DNA of 64,000 nucleotides from Rhizobium sp. BK418 (lineage in GTDB: Bacteria > Pseudomonadota > Alphaproteobacteria > Rhizobiales > Rhizobiaceae). The position numbers and the translations under genes were made by a program. Below are positions 27,158 to 36,550 of this stretch, piece by piece. The DNA lies in contig NZ_SLZK01000006.1 of assembly GCF_004341105.1 (NCBI RefSeq), positions 409,256 through 473,255 on the forward strand. The letters are read 5' to 3'. Position 1 is the stretch's first letter. Each line of letters opens with the position of its first letter. Below the pieces are notes generated by a model that saw only the letters and a program-made list of their open reading frames with translations, had not been told where the DNA came from and did no database searches.

Positions 27158-28528
27158 ATGGCCCCTTCTTTCGGTGCGATGTCGATCGCTCAGCTTTCCC
27201 TCCTCATCCAGGGCGGCAAGGCCGATCCGGTTGATGTTGCAGAAGCGATCTTCGATGGGATCGGGCAATATGCGGACAAGGCGGTTTTCACGGTATTGTT
27301 GCGCGAGCGGGCGATGCAGGAGGCTCGTGCGTCCTCGAAACGTATCCGTGATGGCCGCTCGCTCGGTGCCCTCGACGGTATTCCGATCGCATGGAAAGAT
27401 CTTTTCGATATCGAGGGCTTGGCAACCACCGCCGGCTCGATAGTTCTGGCCGACAACACACCGGCAAGTCAGGATGCAGCGATCGTCGCCACGCTGAAGA
27501 ATGCCGGCTTGGTGGGCGTCGGCCGCACCAATATGAGCGAGTTCGCTTTCTCCGGCCTCGGCATCAACCCGCATTATGGCACGCCGGAAAATCCCCACAG
27601 CAAGGATGAGCCGCGTATTCCCGGCGGATCTTCGTCCGGCGCCGGTGTGGCCGTCGCCGCCGGCCTGGTGCCGGTCGCCATGGGTACGGATACGGGAGGC
27701 TCGGTACGCATTCCAGCAGCCCTCAATGGCATTGTCGGCTACAAGGCGACGCGCGGGCGTTATGCCATGGAGGGCGTCTACCCGCTGGCGACCAGCCTCG
27801 ACTCGCTCGGCCCTCTCTGCCGTTCCGTGCAGGACGCTGTCTGGATCGATGCCGCCATGCGCGGGCTGACGGCGCCGACAGTCACCCGGCAGTCGCTGAA
27901 GGGCGTTGAGATCGTCATTCCCGGGAATATCGTGTTTGATGGCCTAGGTTCGGGCGTAGCCGAAGCCTTTGAAGGCGGCGTGGAACGGCTGCGCGCTGCC
28001 GGCGCGCATATCAGTCCGATCCATATTCCAGCCTTTGAAGAAATCCTGGCGCTGCTGGCAAAACACGGCGCTCTCGTCACTGCCGAGGCCTTTGCTCTCC
28101 ATCGCGAACGGCTGGCAGGGCCAGAGGCGATGCGGATGGATCATCGGGTGGTCTTGCGCACGCGACTCGGCGAGAAAACCAGTATGTCGGACTATATAGC
28201 CCTCCTTGCCGGGCGCACGCGACTGATTGCCGAAGTCGAGCAGCTTGTCGGCAACCGCTTCATCGCCTTTCCTTCTGTTGCCCATGTGGCGCCGCCGATT
28301 GCAGCACTCGAGCGCGACGACGAGCTTTTCTTCGCCACGAACGTCAAGACGTTGCGCAATACCATGTTCGGTAATTTCCTGGACTGGTGCGGCGTTTCCA
28401 TTCCCTGCGGCAGGGGCGAAGCGGATATGCCGGTCGGATTCCTTCTGTCGGCATCGGCAAATCACGACGACGAACTGCTTGCCGTTTGCCTCGCAGCGGA
28501 AGCCGTCATTCGTGGAGACCGGATCTAG
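27158..28528 (+). CDS. Amidase signature family hydrolase
   Basis: 456-residue amidase (GatA/AtzF/FAAH superfamily), hydrolysing a carboxamide or urea-type bond in the cytoplasm. The Ser-cisSer-Lys triad is visible as Lys80 (IAWKDLF), Ser158 in GGSSSGAG and Ser182 in GTDTGGSVR, with the expected spacing of 24 between the serines. The family cannot be narrowed to a substrate. No GatB/GatC partners are nearby, so it is not the tRNA amidotransferase. The ribosome-binding site before 27158 is weak; Met8 is an alternative. The TIM-barrel gene starts 69 bases downstream on the same strand. Confidence 0.9.
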   Translation: MAPSFGAMSIAQLSLLIQGGKADPVDVAEAIFDGIGQYADKAVFTVLLRERAMQEARASSKRIRDGRSLGALDGIPIAWKDLFDIEGLATTAGSIVLADNTPASQDAAIVATLKNAGLVGVGRTNMSEFAFSGLGINPHYGTPENPHSKDEPRIPGGSSSGAGVAVAAGLVPVAMGTDTGGSVRIPAALNGIVGYKATRGRYAMEGVYPLATSLDSLGPLCRSVQDAVWIDAAMRGLTAPTVTRQSLKGVEIVIPGNIVFDGLGSGVAEAFEGGVERLRAAGAHISPIHIPAFEEILALLAKHGALVTAEAFALHRERLAGPEAMRMDHRVVLRTRLGEKTSMSDYIALLAGRTRLIAEVEQLVGNRFIAFPSVAHVAPPIAALERDDELFFATNVKTLRNTMFGNFLDWCGVSIPCGRGEADMPVGFLLSASANHDDELLAVCLAAEAVIRGDRI

Positions 28529-28597
28529 GCGATTGCGGCTTGATGCAGGGCGCTATTCTTGCCAAACTCCTCCCGAGGAAACGGGAGGAGATGAAAG

Positions 28598-29458
28598 GTG
28601 CAGGCTTTGCAGAACGGGCCGTTTGCGGTTTCCACATGGTCGCTTCACCGGATGCTGGGTGCGACCTATCCCCACAGTCCCGATCCGCAAAAAAGCGCTG
28701 CACGACAGGAGCCTTATGGGCGGGGCACAGTAAGCCTGCTCGAAGTGCCGCGCATGCTTGCCGAGCGCGGGCTTGGCCGGCTTGAGGTCTGCTCGTTCCA
28801 TCTGCCGAGCCTCGACGCTTCCTATCTCGCCGAATTTCGCGATGCGCTGAAGGCCTCCAATATCCTCTTCCAGACCCTGCTCGTCGAAGATGGCGATCCC
28901 AGCAATCCGGAGACGGCGGAGCGTGACATCGGCTGGATTGCCGGCTGGATCGATATCGCAAAGGCACTCGGCGCCGAGCGCATTCGCGTTATTGCTGGCA
29001 AGCAGCAGCCGAATGAGGAGAACCTTGCGCGTTCCGCACGGCATCTGAAATGGCTTGCCGGGCAGGCAGAGGGAAGCGGCGTGCGCGTTGTGACCGAAAA
29101 CTGGTTCGCTCTTCTGCCTTCGCCAAAGGAAATGAACTGGTTGCTCGACGAACTCGACGGCAAGATCGGCCTCAATGGCGACCTCGGAAATTGGGCGGCA
29201 CCTGCGAAATATGAGGGGCTGGCGAATATCATGCGCCGCGCCGAAATCTGCCATGCCAAGGCCGAATACAACGCCTCCGGGCTTGATGCCGCAGACTACC
29301 GCCATTGCCTGGAAATGTGCGAAAAGGCAGGCTACGCCGGACCCTACACACTGATCTACGACTCACCGTTCTTTACGGATGAGTGGGATGGGATCCTGTT
29401 GCAGAAACGCTTCATCGAGGAATTCCTTGAGGGTGCACCGGCGCGCCGGACTGCCTAA
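28598..29458 (+). CDS. TIM-barrel sugar phosphate isomerase/epimerase-like protein
   Basis: 286 residues of the AP endonuclease 2/xylose-isomerase-like TIM barrel family. Metal-site motifs are VVTENWFAL, GLNGDLGNWA, ICHAKAEY and a C-terminal PYTLIYDSP. It starts with GTG at 28598 behind GGGAGGAG. Members of this family include sugar epimerases, inosose dehydratases and 3-dehydroshikimate dehydratases, and the sequence alone does not tell them apart. It overlaps the convergent pobR gene by four bases. Being next to pobR/pobA makes an aromatic-precursor role conceivable but unproven. Confidence 0.75.
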   Translation: MQALQNGPFAVSTWSLHRMLGATYPHSPDPQKSAARQEPYGRGTVSLLEVPRMLAERGLGRLEVCSFHLPSLDASYLAEFRDALKASNILFQTLLVEDGDPSNPETAERDIGWIAGWIDIAKALGAERIRVIAGKQQPNEENLARSARHLKWLAGQAEGSGVRVVTENWFALLPSPKEMNWLLDELDGKIGLNGDLGNWAAPAKYEGLANIMRRAEICHAKAEYNASGLDAADYRHCLEMCEKAGYAGPYTLIYDSPFFTDEWDGILLQKRFIEEFLEGAPARRTA

Positions 29459-30345
29459 GCCCGCTCCAGCCTGCTCTTCTCCCGCTTGCGCCAGTCCTTC
29501 GGCGTCTCGCCCGCATGCTTGAGAAAAAAACGGGAGAAATAGGCCGGGTCGGCAAAGCCCAGCCGATAGCTGATCTCCTGGACGCTTGCTAGCGTGAAGA
29601 CGAGTTCGCGCCTGGCTTCGTCAACCAGTTTGCCAGCAATCAGGTCGTGCGCGGTCTTTCCGGTCATCGAGCGGACTATACGGTTGAGATGGGTCGGTGA
29701 AATGCCGATTTCCTTGGCGTAGAATGAAGCCGGCCTGTGCGAGCGGAAATGCTGCTGGATAAGACCGGTCAATCGCTCCATTCGTCGTTCGTTTTCATCG
29801 GCAGGGAACTGGCTGACATCTTCCTGGTAGGAGATTCTCGCTGTCAGCCGCAGTGCTAGAGCGACATAGGAGGCGAGAAGCTCGCTGCGACCACTCCTGC
29901 TGTTGCAGTATTCCTCTCCAAGCCGCTTCAGGCTCTGCACGAGATAGGCCGCGTCGGGATCTTCGGGATCGAGCGCTGTGAGATGCGGCATGGCAAGCCA
30001 TTCGCCGAGTCTGCTGCGGTCTCCGGGAAGATGGCTGAGATTTGCACTCAGCATCGTGATGACCAAGCCATCGATATCTTTCGAAAAGCGGAAGCCGTGG
30101 TCGAGCCCGGGAGGGACAGTCACAACCGCCGGCGGCTGGATGGCGTAGGTTCGATCTCCGAAAATTGCATCGCCCGTGCCGGCATCGATGTATAATATCT
30201 GAAAGAAACTCGTGTGCCGATGCAGCTTTATTTCCCAATGGTGCAGGCTGCTCCGTGAGGGGATGGTTTCGCAGTGCAGCCAGAAATCGGGTCCTTTGCC
30301 CGATGTCTCGCCGTAGAGCTCATAAGTCGGCACATGTCTCGTCAT
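29455..30345 (-). CDS. pobR: AraC-type regulator of 4-hydroxybenzoate hydroxylase (PobR)
   Basis: 296 residues. The N-terminal cupin-like sensing domain (about 35-110, containing HRHTSFFQILYIDAGTGD) is followed by the AraC HTH (about 190-290, ending FADPAYFSRFFLKHAGETP). It is transcribed divergently from pobA with a 116-base spacer, the arrangement of AraC-type PobR activators in Rhizobium, Agrobacterium and Azotobacter, which respond to 4-hydroxybenzoate. CGGGAGGAAACCC precedes the ATG. Confidence 0.88.
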   Translation of the reverse strand: MTRHVPTYELYGETSGKGPDFWLHCETIPSRSSLHHWEIKLHRHTSFFQILYIDAGTGDAIFGDRTYAIQPPAVVTVPPGLDHGFRFSKDIDGLVITMLSANLSHLPGDRSRLGEWLAMPHLTALDPEDPDAAYLVQSLKRLGEEYCNSRSGRSELLASYVALALRLTARISYQEDVSQFPADENERRMERLTGLIQQHFRSHRPASFYAKEIGISPTHLNRIVRSMTGKTAHDLIAGKLVDEARRELVFTLASVQEISYRLGFADPAYFSRFFLKHAGETPKDWRKREKSRLERA

Positions 30346-30461
30346 GGGTTTCCTCCCGTTCCCATGTTCGCTTTGTGCAATTTTTCGGTGGGAAAGTCCA
30401 TTGCCGCATAGGAGGTGGCAGGTCAGAGTTTAGCAAAAGACAAATTGCGGGGAGGAAGCAA
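30346..30461. promoter_or_regulatory. pobR-pobA divergent control region
   Basis: 116-base spacer between divergent genes. GCAATTT at 30377-30383 is mirrored by AAATTGC at 30442-30448, a candidate PobR-bound repeat. The second arm sits just upstream of the pobA ribosome-binding site (GGGGAGGA). Confidence 0.45.
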
Positions 30462-31631
30462 TTGCGCACCCAAATCGCCATCATCGGCTCGGGGCCATCA
30501 GGTCTGCTGCTCGGTCAGCTGCTGACGGGTGCGGGCATCGACAATGTCATCCTCGATCGTGTCGGCAAGGATTATATCCTCGGACGCGTTCGCGCCGGCG
30601 TTCTGGAAGAAGGTACGGTCCGCCTGCTGGAAGAGGCGAAGTCGGCTGGGCGCCTGCACGCCGAAGGCTTGCCGCATGATGGCTTTTCGCTGGCTTTCGA
30701 CGGGCGCGATCATCGCATCGATCTCCACGGCCTGACCGGCGGCAAACGCGTGACCGTCTATGGCCAGACTGAGGTGACGCGTGATCTTATGGTCGCGCGG
30801 GAGGCAAGCGGCCGGCTCACGATCTATGACGCCGCCAATGTGACGCCACACGACTTCAATGGTGCGCCCTATGTGACCTATGAGAGGGACGGCGTCGCCC
30901 ACCGCATCGACTGCGATTTCATCGCCGGTTGCGACGGCTTCCACGGCGCAAGCCGCAGGGCGGTTCCGGAAAAGGCAATCAGAACCTTTGAAAAGGTCTA
31001 TCCTTTCGGCTGGCTTGGCCTGCTTGCCGATGTCGCGCCTGTCAATCACGAGCTCATCTATGCCAACCATCCGCGTGGGTTTGCACTCTGTTCCATGCGC
31101 TCCGCGACCCGCAGCCGCTACTACATCCAGTGTTCGCTCGATGAAAAGGTTGAGGACTGGAGCGACGATCGTTTCTGGGACGAATTGCGCCGCCGCTTGC
31201 CGGCCCATCACGCTGAAGCGCTGAAGACTGCGCCCTCTTTCGAAAAGTCGATCGCGCCGCTCCGCTCCTTCGTGGCCGAGCCAATGCGTTTCGGCCGGCT
31301 TTTCCTTGTCGGCGATGCCGCCCATATCGTGCCGCCAACCGGCGCCAAGGGTCTGAACCTTGCCGCAAGCGACGTTCATTATCTTTTCGAAGGCTTGAGC
31401 GAGTTCTACTGCGATCGTTCGAGCGCCAGCATCGATGCCTATTCGCAGAAGGCGCTTGCCCGCGTCTGGAAGGCCGTGCGCTTCTCCTGGTGGATGACGA
31501 CGATGATGCATCGTTTTCCGGATACCGGTGATTTCGATCAGAAGATCCAGGAGGCGGAACTCGACTATCTCACCCATTCCCGCGCCGCCTCGACGGCGCT
31601 TGCGGAAAACTACGTCGGATTGCCGTTCTGA
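30462..31631 (+). CDS. pobA: 4-hydroxybenzoate 3-monooxygenase PobA
   Basis: 389-residue FAD-dependent para-hydroxybenzoate hydroxylase; NADPH and oxygen convert 4-hydroxybenzoate to protocatechuate. FAD motifs are GSGPSG (9-14), the DG motif in CDGFHGASR and GDAAHIVPP. The C-terminal ENYVGLPF holds the catalytic Tyr equivalent to Tyr385 of the Pseudomonas enzyme. The start is a TTG at 30462 behind GGGGAGGAAGC; it gives exactly the family length, while the longer frame would overlap pobR. No protocatechuate (pca) genes are in this window. An ABC importer follows in the same direction. Confidence 0.96.
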   Translation: MRTQIAIIGSGPSGLLLGQLLTGAGIDNVILDRVGKDYILGRVRAGVLEEGTVRLLEEAKSAGRLHAEGLPHDGFSLAFDGRDHRIDLHGLTGGKRVTVYGQTEVTRDLMVAREASGRLTIYDAANVTPHDFNGAPYVTYERDGVAHRIDCDFIAGCDGFHGASRRAVPEKAIRTFEKVYPFGWLGLLADVAPVNHELIYANHPRGFALCSMRSATRSRYYIQCSLDEKVEDWSDDRFWDELRRRLPAHHAEALKTAPSFEKSIAPLRSFVAEPMRFGRLFLVGDAAHIVPPTGAKGLNLAASDVHYLFEGLSEFYCDRSSASIDAYSQKALARVWKAVRFSWWMTTMMHRFPDTGDFDQKIQEAELDYLTHSRAASTALAENYVGLPF

Positions 31632-31699
31632 CGGAATGATTTAAGACCGGTGCAACGCCATGGAGGGCGGCACCTTTGATACAGGGAGGAACTTAAATC

Positions 31700-32872
31700 G
31701 TGAAAAAACTCGTTATGGCCGCAGTCGCGGCGCTATTCCTCGGCGGAACTGCCTATGCCGATACGATCAAGGTCGGCGTAATCGGGCCGTTCTCCGGTCC
31801 GTTTGCTTTGCAGGGCAAGAACTTCAAGGCCGGTATCGATGCCTATATGGCGCTGAACGGCAACAAGGTCGGCAATGACACGGTCGAAATCGTTTATCGC
31901 GACGTGCCGCAAGCCGATCCAGCCCAATCCAAGGCGCTGGCGCAGGAACTGATCGTCAAGGAAAAGGTTCAGTATCTCGCCGGCTTCTATTTCACGCCCG
32001 ACGCCATGGCAGTGACGCCGATCCTCAAGCAGGGCAATGTGCCGATGGTGATCATGAACGCCGCGACCTCGGCGATCGTCACCAAGAGCCCGCTCGTCGT
32101 GCGCACCTCCTTCACCACCTGGCAGACCTCGACGCCGATCGCCAAGGTCGCATTCGATTCCGGCGTCAGGAAGGTAATCTCCGTCGTCAGCGATTACGGC
32201 CCGGGTATCGATGCCGAAAACGCCTTCAAGGCCGGCTTCGAAAAGGCCGGGGGCCAGGTGGTCGAGGCGATCCGTATGCCGCTTGCGACCAACGACTTCA
32301 GCCCGATCATGCAGCGCATCAAGGATTCTGGCGCACAGGGCGTATTCGCCTTCCTGCCCTCGGGTCCGACGACACTCGGCTTCGTCAAGGCGTACAATGA
32401 AAACGGCCTGAAGGCTGCCGGCATCAAGTTCTTTGCGCCTGGCGACCTGACGCAGGAATCCGACCTGCCGGCGCTCGGCGATGCAGCGCTGGGTATTCAG
32501 ACGACCTTCCACTATGCCGTTTCGCATGACTCTCCGGAAAACAAGGCATTCGTCGATGCGGCCACCAAGGCGATCGGCAACAAGGCAGAACTGTCGTTCC
32601 CGGCCGTGAGCGCCTACGACGGCATGTACGTCATCTACAAGATGATTGAGGCGACCGGTGGCAAACAGGATGCGCAGAAGGCCGTCGATGCGGTGAAGGG
32701 TCTCTCCTGGACGAGCCCGCGCGGCCCGGTTTCCATCGATCCGGAGAGCCGTCATATCACGCAGAACATCTACCTGCGCGAAGTCGCCAAAGCCGATGAC
32801 GGGACCTACATCAACAAGGAGGTCCAGACCTTTGAAAAGCAGGGCGACCCGGGCCTTGCCGCTGCAAAGTAA
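31700..32872 (+). CDS. Branched-chain-type ABC transporter substrate-binding protein
   Basis: 390-residue periplasmic binding protein of the Peripla_BP_6 (LivK-like) type with a 20-residue signal peptide ending GGTAYA. The mature start DTIKVGVIGPFSGPFALQGK is typical. Despite the family name, many relatives bind aromatic acids. It starts with GTG at 31700 behind AGGGAGGA, 68 bases after pobA, and leads a complete LivKHMGF-like set. Uptake of 4-hydroxybenzoate or a related aromatic acid is inferred from this position. Confidence 0.9.
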   Translation: MKKLVMAAVAALFLGGTAYADTIKVGVIGPFSGPFALQGKNFKAGIDAYMALNGNKVGNDTVEIVYRDVPQADPAQSKALAQELIVKEKVQYLAGFYFTPDAMAVTPILKQGNVPMVIMNAATSAIVTKSPLVVRTSFTTWQTSTPIAKVAFDSGVRKVISVVSDYGPGIDAENAFKAGFEKAGGQVVEAIRMPLATNDFSPIMQRIKDSGAQGVFAFLPSGPTTLGFVKAYNENGLKAAGIKFFAPGDLTQESDLPALGDAALGIQTTFHYAVSHDSPENKAFVDAATKAIGNKAELSFPAVSAYDGMYVIYKMIEATGGKQDAQKAVDAVKGLSWTSPRGPVSIDPESRHITQNIYLREVAKADDGTYINKEVQTFEKQGDPGLAAAK

Positions 32873-32965
32873 GGACCATCGACTTCGAAAGGGACATACG
32901 ACGGACCCGGCGGCATCTGCCGCCGGCTTCCGACGGGGTCCACCGCATCAAAGCAGGGTAATTCC

Positions 32966-33829
32966 ATGCAGACAGTTTTCAGCATAGCCGTGGATGCGCT
33001 TGCCTATGGCATGGTGCTCTTCGTCATTTCGATTGGTCTGTCGGTGACGATGGGGTTGATGCGCGTCGTCAACCTGGCACATGGCGCCTTCGCGATGATC
33101 GGCGGTTATGTGGCCTCCTACGTCGCCCGCGACCTGGGGCTCGGTTACGCGGTCGCGATCGTTGCGGCGGTTGCAGCGACCATCATCATCGCCATTCCGA
33201 TCGAGCGTTTCCTCTATCGGCGGATCTATGGCGCCCCGGAACTGACGCAGGTCCTGATGACGATCGGTATCACCTTCTGCGTCATCGGTATTGCCAACTA
33301 TCTCATGGGGCCGACGCTGAAGACCATTCCGCTTGCTGCCGCGTTGCAGGGATCGGCCGATCTGGGTTTCCGCACCATTCCTATCCACCGGCTCTTTGCT
33401 ATCGTCTGCGGCCTTGCCGTCGCGCTCGGGCTCTGGTTCGTGATCGACAGGACGGGTTTTGGCGTGAAGCTGCGCGCCTCGGTCGATAATGCGGCCATGG
33501 CCGCCGCACTCGGGGTGCGCACCGAGATCATCTACGCCGTGAGCTTTAGCGTTGCAGTCGGCCTTGCCGCGTTCGGCGGCGTCGTCGGCGCAGAACTGCT
33601 GCCGGTCGAGCCCTATTATGCGCTGCGCTACATGGTGACTTTCCTCGTCGTCGTCTCGGTCGGCGGTGCAGGCTCGATCCCCGGCGCTCTGATCGCCTGC
33701 CTGCTGCTCGGCGCGATCGATACAACAGGACGTTATCTCATGCCGGAATTCGGCGAATTCTTCTTCTATCTCGCGGTTATTGCCATCATCTGCATCTTTC
33801 CGCGTGGCCTTGCCGGGAGGGCGAAATGA
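32966..33829 (+). CDS. LivH-type ABC transporter permease
   Basis: 287-residue inner-membrane permease with about eight hydrophobic segments and the LivH features MGLMRVVNLAHGAFAMIGGY near residue 35 and SVGGAGSIPGALIA near the end. It forms the channel with the LivM-type protein. It overlaps the next gene by four bases (ATGA), so translation is coupled. Confidence 0.92.
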   Translation: MQTVFSIAVDALAYGMVLFVISIGLSVTMGLMRVVNLAHGAFAMIGGYVASYVARDLGLGYAVAIVAAVAATIIIAIPIERFLYRRIYGAPELTQVLMTIGITFCVIGIANYLMGPTLKTIPLAAALQGSADLGFRTIPIHRLFAIVCGLAVALGLWFVIDRTGFGVKLRASVDNAAMAAALGVRTEIIYAVSFSVAVGLAAFGGVVGAELLPVEPYYALRYMVTFLVVVSVGGAGSIPGALIACLLLGAIDTTGRYLMPEFGEFFFYLAVIAIICIFPRGLAGRAK

Positions 33830-34830
33830 CACTCGCCATGCATGACAAGGAAATTCTTGTCCAGCGCCGCCGCAGTGCGTTGAGCCGCGATCTCTCGGGC
33901 ATTGCCGTCATCATCGTTGCCGCCCTCATCGGCTATTTTGTCTTTCCCGACAATCTGGCCCTGCTGACCCGCATTATCGCCATTGCGCTTCTGGTTCTGT
34001 CGCTTGATCTCGTCACCGGTTATGCCGGCATCGCCACGCTCGGCCATGCGGCACTGTTCGGCTCTGGCGCCTATGTTGCCGGTATTCTGTCGGCCCATTA
34101 CGGGATCAATGATCCGTTGCTGATGACGGTGGCAGGATTGATCGGCGGGGCGCTCGCCGGCCTTCTCTGTGGCGCCGTTATTCTTCGCGCCCATGGTCTG
34201 CCGCAACTCGTGCTGTCCATCGCACTCATCAACCTGTTCCATGAATTCGCCAACAAGGCCTCTTCCTGGACCGGCGGCAGCGACGGTCTCTCGGGGATTT
34301 CGCCCGATCCGATCTTCGGTATATTCGAGTTCGATCTATACGGCCACACGGCCTATGTGTTCGGCGTCGCGTTGCTCTTGATCGTCTTCGTGCTGTTGCG
34401 CTTGCTCGTGCGCTCGCCCTTCGGCATGCTCTGCCGAGGCATCAAGGAAGATCCTTTGCGTATTCGCGCCATGGGTGCTTCGCCGAAGGCGGCGCTTGCG
34501 AAGATGTATGTGATTTCGGGCGCAGTGGCGGGTGTCGGCGGCGCTCTGAACGCGATCTCCACACAGGTCGTCGGCCTCGATAGCCTGTCGTTCACCCAGT
34601 CGGCCGAGGCGCTGGTCATGTTGGTGCTCGGCGGAACGGGTTCGCTCTTCGGTGCGCTGTCGGGCACTGTCATCTTCATGCTCTTCGAGGATTATGTCTC
34701 GGCCGCCAATCCGTTCCACTGGCTGACGATGATCGGTGCCTTGCTGATCGCGGTCGTACTCTTTGCACCCAGGGGGCTCTACGGTACCGCCGTAGACTTC
34801 ATCGGCCGCCGCAAGGAGGCCCTTCCGTGA
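33826..34830 (+). CDS. LivM-type ABC transporter permease
   Basis: 334-residue permease with a basic N-terminal extension, then about nine membrane segments. LDLVTGYAGIATLGHAALFG and LVLGGTGSLFGALSGT are the LivM hallmarks. It overlaps the LivH-type gene upstream and the LivG-type gene downstream by four bases each. Confidence 0.92.
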   Translation: MTLAMHDKEILVQRRRSALSRDLSGIAVIIVAALIGYFVFPDNLALLTRIIAIALLVLSLDLVTGYAGIATLGHAALFGSGAYVAGILSAHYGINDPLLMTVAGLIGGALAGLLCGAVILRAHGLPQLVLSIALINLFHEFANKASSWTGGSDGLSGISPDPIFGIFEFDLYGHTAYVFGVALLLIVFVLLRLLVRSPFGMLCRGIKEDPLRIRAMGASPKAALAKMYVISGAVAGVGGALNAISTQVVGLDSLSFTQSAEALVMLVLGGTGSLFGALSGTVIFMLFEDYVSAANPFHWLTMIGALLIAVVLFAPRGLYGTAVDFIGRRKEALP

Positions 34831-35591
34831 GCGCCGTTTTCGAAGTCGCCCATCTGAAGAAGGCGTTCGGCGGCCTGACCGTCACCAATGATGTCTCGCT
34901 TTCCATGTCGCCAGGCGATCGCATCGCGTTGATCGGCCCGAACGGTGCCGGCAAGACGACTTTCGTCAATCTCGTTACCGGCAATCTGGCGCCTGATTCC
35001 GGCGAGGTGCGCCTCGCGGGCGAAACGGTGACGAAAGTGGATGCGATCGGTCGGGTGAGGCGAGGGCTCGTACGTTCGTTCCAGGTTACACGCCTGTTCC
35101 AGGACATGACGCCTGCCGAGCATGTCGCGCTTGCTGTCTTGCGCCGGAAAGGGCGCATTGGCCGCCTTATCGGTAATTTTCTGGCCATGCCTGACGTCAT
35201 GGCCGAGGTTGACGAATTGCTCGACACGCTTGGTCTTGGACCGCTCATGCATCGCAAAGTCGCGGAAATCGCCTATGGTCAACAGCGGCTTCTGGAAATT
35301 GCGCTGGCGCTTGCGCTCAAGCCCAAGGTGCTGCTGCTCGACGAACCGGCGGCCGGCGTACCGCAAAGCGATACGGGTCGGATCGAACAGGCGCTGGACG
35401 GTCTTCCGGCCGATCTCGCCGTATTGATGATCGAGCATGACATGGATCTCGTCTTCCGTTTCGCCAAGCGCGTCATCGTGCTGGCCGCCGGCGCGATCAT
35501 TTTTGACGGTGCGCCTGCCGAAGTGACGAAGGACGCGCGTGTCCGGGAGGCCTATCTGGGGAGCTATGCCGATGCCAGCCATGTCGCTTGA
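34827..35591 (+). CDS. LivG-type ABC transporter ATPase
   Basis: 254-residue single-cassette ATPase with Walker A GPNGAGKTT, Walker B VLLLDEPAAGVP and the LivG C-terminal tail (IFDGAPAEVTKDARVREAYLG). The ABC signature reads IAYGQQRLLEIALALA, with Ala-Tyr in place of Leu-Ser, as often seen in this family. It starts with GTG overlapping the stop of the permease gene. Confidence 0.93.
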   Translation: MSAVFEVAHLKKAFGGLTVTNDVSLSMSPGDRIALIGPNGAGKTTFVNLVTGNLAPDSGEVRLAGETVTKVDAIGRVRRGLVRSFQVTRLFQDMTPAEHVALAVLRRKGRIGRLIGNFLAMPDVMAEVDELLDTLGLGPLMHRKVAEIAYGQQRLLEIALALALKPKVLLLDEPAAGVPQSDTGRIEQALDGLPADLAVLMIEHDMDLVFRFAKRVIVLAAGAIIFDGAPAEVTKDARVREAYLGSYADASHVA

Positions 35592-36288
35592 GGTCGAAAA
35601 TCTCACGTCGGGCTATGGCCCGACAAAGGTGCTGGAAGATGTGTCCTTCTCGGCGCCTTCGGGCTGTCGTCTCGCCGTGCTCGGACGAAACGGCATGGGC
35701 AAGACGACGCTGCTCGCAACACTGGCTGGCCAGACGAAACGCTATGGGGGGCGCATACGGCTTGGCGAGGCGGATCTTACCGATGCACCGAGCGCTACGC
35801 GTGCGCATCACGGCCTCGGTTATGTGCCGCAGGCGCGCTGCATCTTTCCAACGCTGACGGTTGAGGAAAATCTGTTCGTCGGCCTCAAGAGGCGCCCGAA
35901 GTCGGCGCTGGAGGAGGCCTATGCGATGTTTCCGCGGCTGAAGGAGCGGCGCAAGAACCTGGGCAACCAGCTCTCCGGTGGCGAACAACAGATGCTTTCG
36001 ACAGCGCGCACCATTCTCGGTCAACCATCCGTGCTGTTGCTTGACGAACCGCTCGAAGGGCTGGCGCCTGTCATCTGCGAGGAACTGATGGCCGCCTTTG
36101 CGGAGCTCGCCAAGGCCGGCGACATGTCGATTCTGCTCGTCGAGCAGCGCATCCAGAGTGCTCTCGATTTTGCCGATCGCGTCATCATCCTCGAGCGCGG
36201 GCGGCTTGCCTGGAGCGGCACGCCGGCGGAACTGTCAGCCGATCACGACACCGTAGAACGCCTGCTCGGGGTTGGCGGATTGCACTGA
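35572..36288 (+). CDS. LivF-type ABC transporter ATPase
   Basis: 238-residue ATPase with Walker A GRNGMGKTT, signature LSGGEQQMLSTARTIL and Walker B VLLLDEPLEGLAP. Three in-frame ATGs lie close together; the one at 35572 stands eight bases after GGGGAG and was chosen. It overlaps the LivG-type gene by 20 bases. It completes the five-gene importer that begins at 31700. Confidence 0.92.
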   Translation: MPAMSLEVENLTSGYGPTKVLEDVSFSAPSGCRLAVLGRNGMGKTTLLATLAGQTKRYGGRIRLGEADLTDAPSATRAHHGLGYVPQARCIFPTLTVEENLFVGLKRRPKSALEEAYAMFPRLKERRKNLGNQLSGGEQQMLSTARTILGQPSVLLLDEPLEGLAPVICEELMAAFAELAKAGDMSILLVEQRIQSALDFADRVIILERGRLAWSGTPAELSADHDTVERLLGVGGLH

Positions 36289-36295
36289 TCACCAG

Positions 36296-36550
36296 GGGCT
36301 TTGGCGGAACGGGCGCGCCCAGCGTGCCGGCCAGCCGCAGATAGGCTTCCTTCGACGGCTAGGTATGGCGACCGACAATCTCGACGAGTTTTTCACGATC
36401 GCCCTTTTCCATATATTCGATCATCAGCCCGTGCTCCTCGCGGGCGCGGTTGACGAGCCTTTCATCGGCGATCGCGTGGAAGCGGATCGCATGGGCGCGT
36501 GGGGCAAGCGCGTCGATCTGCTCGGCCAGATGAGCAGGACGACGGCGACG
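36296..36550 (-). pseudogene. Remnant of a GntR-family (FCD) regulator
   Basis: Reading leftwards, about 60 residues from RPAHLAEQIDALAPRAHAIR through EEHGLMIEYMEKGDREKLVE look like the C-terminal ligand domain of a GntR/FCD regulator (the EH and GD pattern). A TAG interrupts the frame at 36359-36361, and the same frame continues after it with PSKEAYLRLAGTL, the normal ending of such proteins. No DNA-binding domain or start can be found upstream, so this is a decayed fragment. GntR regulators often stand next to tartrate dehydrogenase genes, as this one does. Confidence 0.55.

Noticed and set aside
27158..28528. The amidase as GatA subunit of the tRNA amidotransferase
   Set aside because: No gatB or gatC genes are adjacent and the pattern fits general amidases of catabolic loci.
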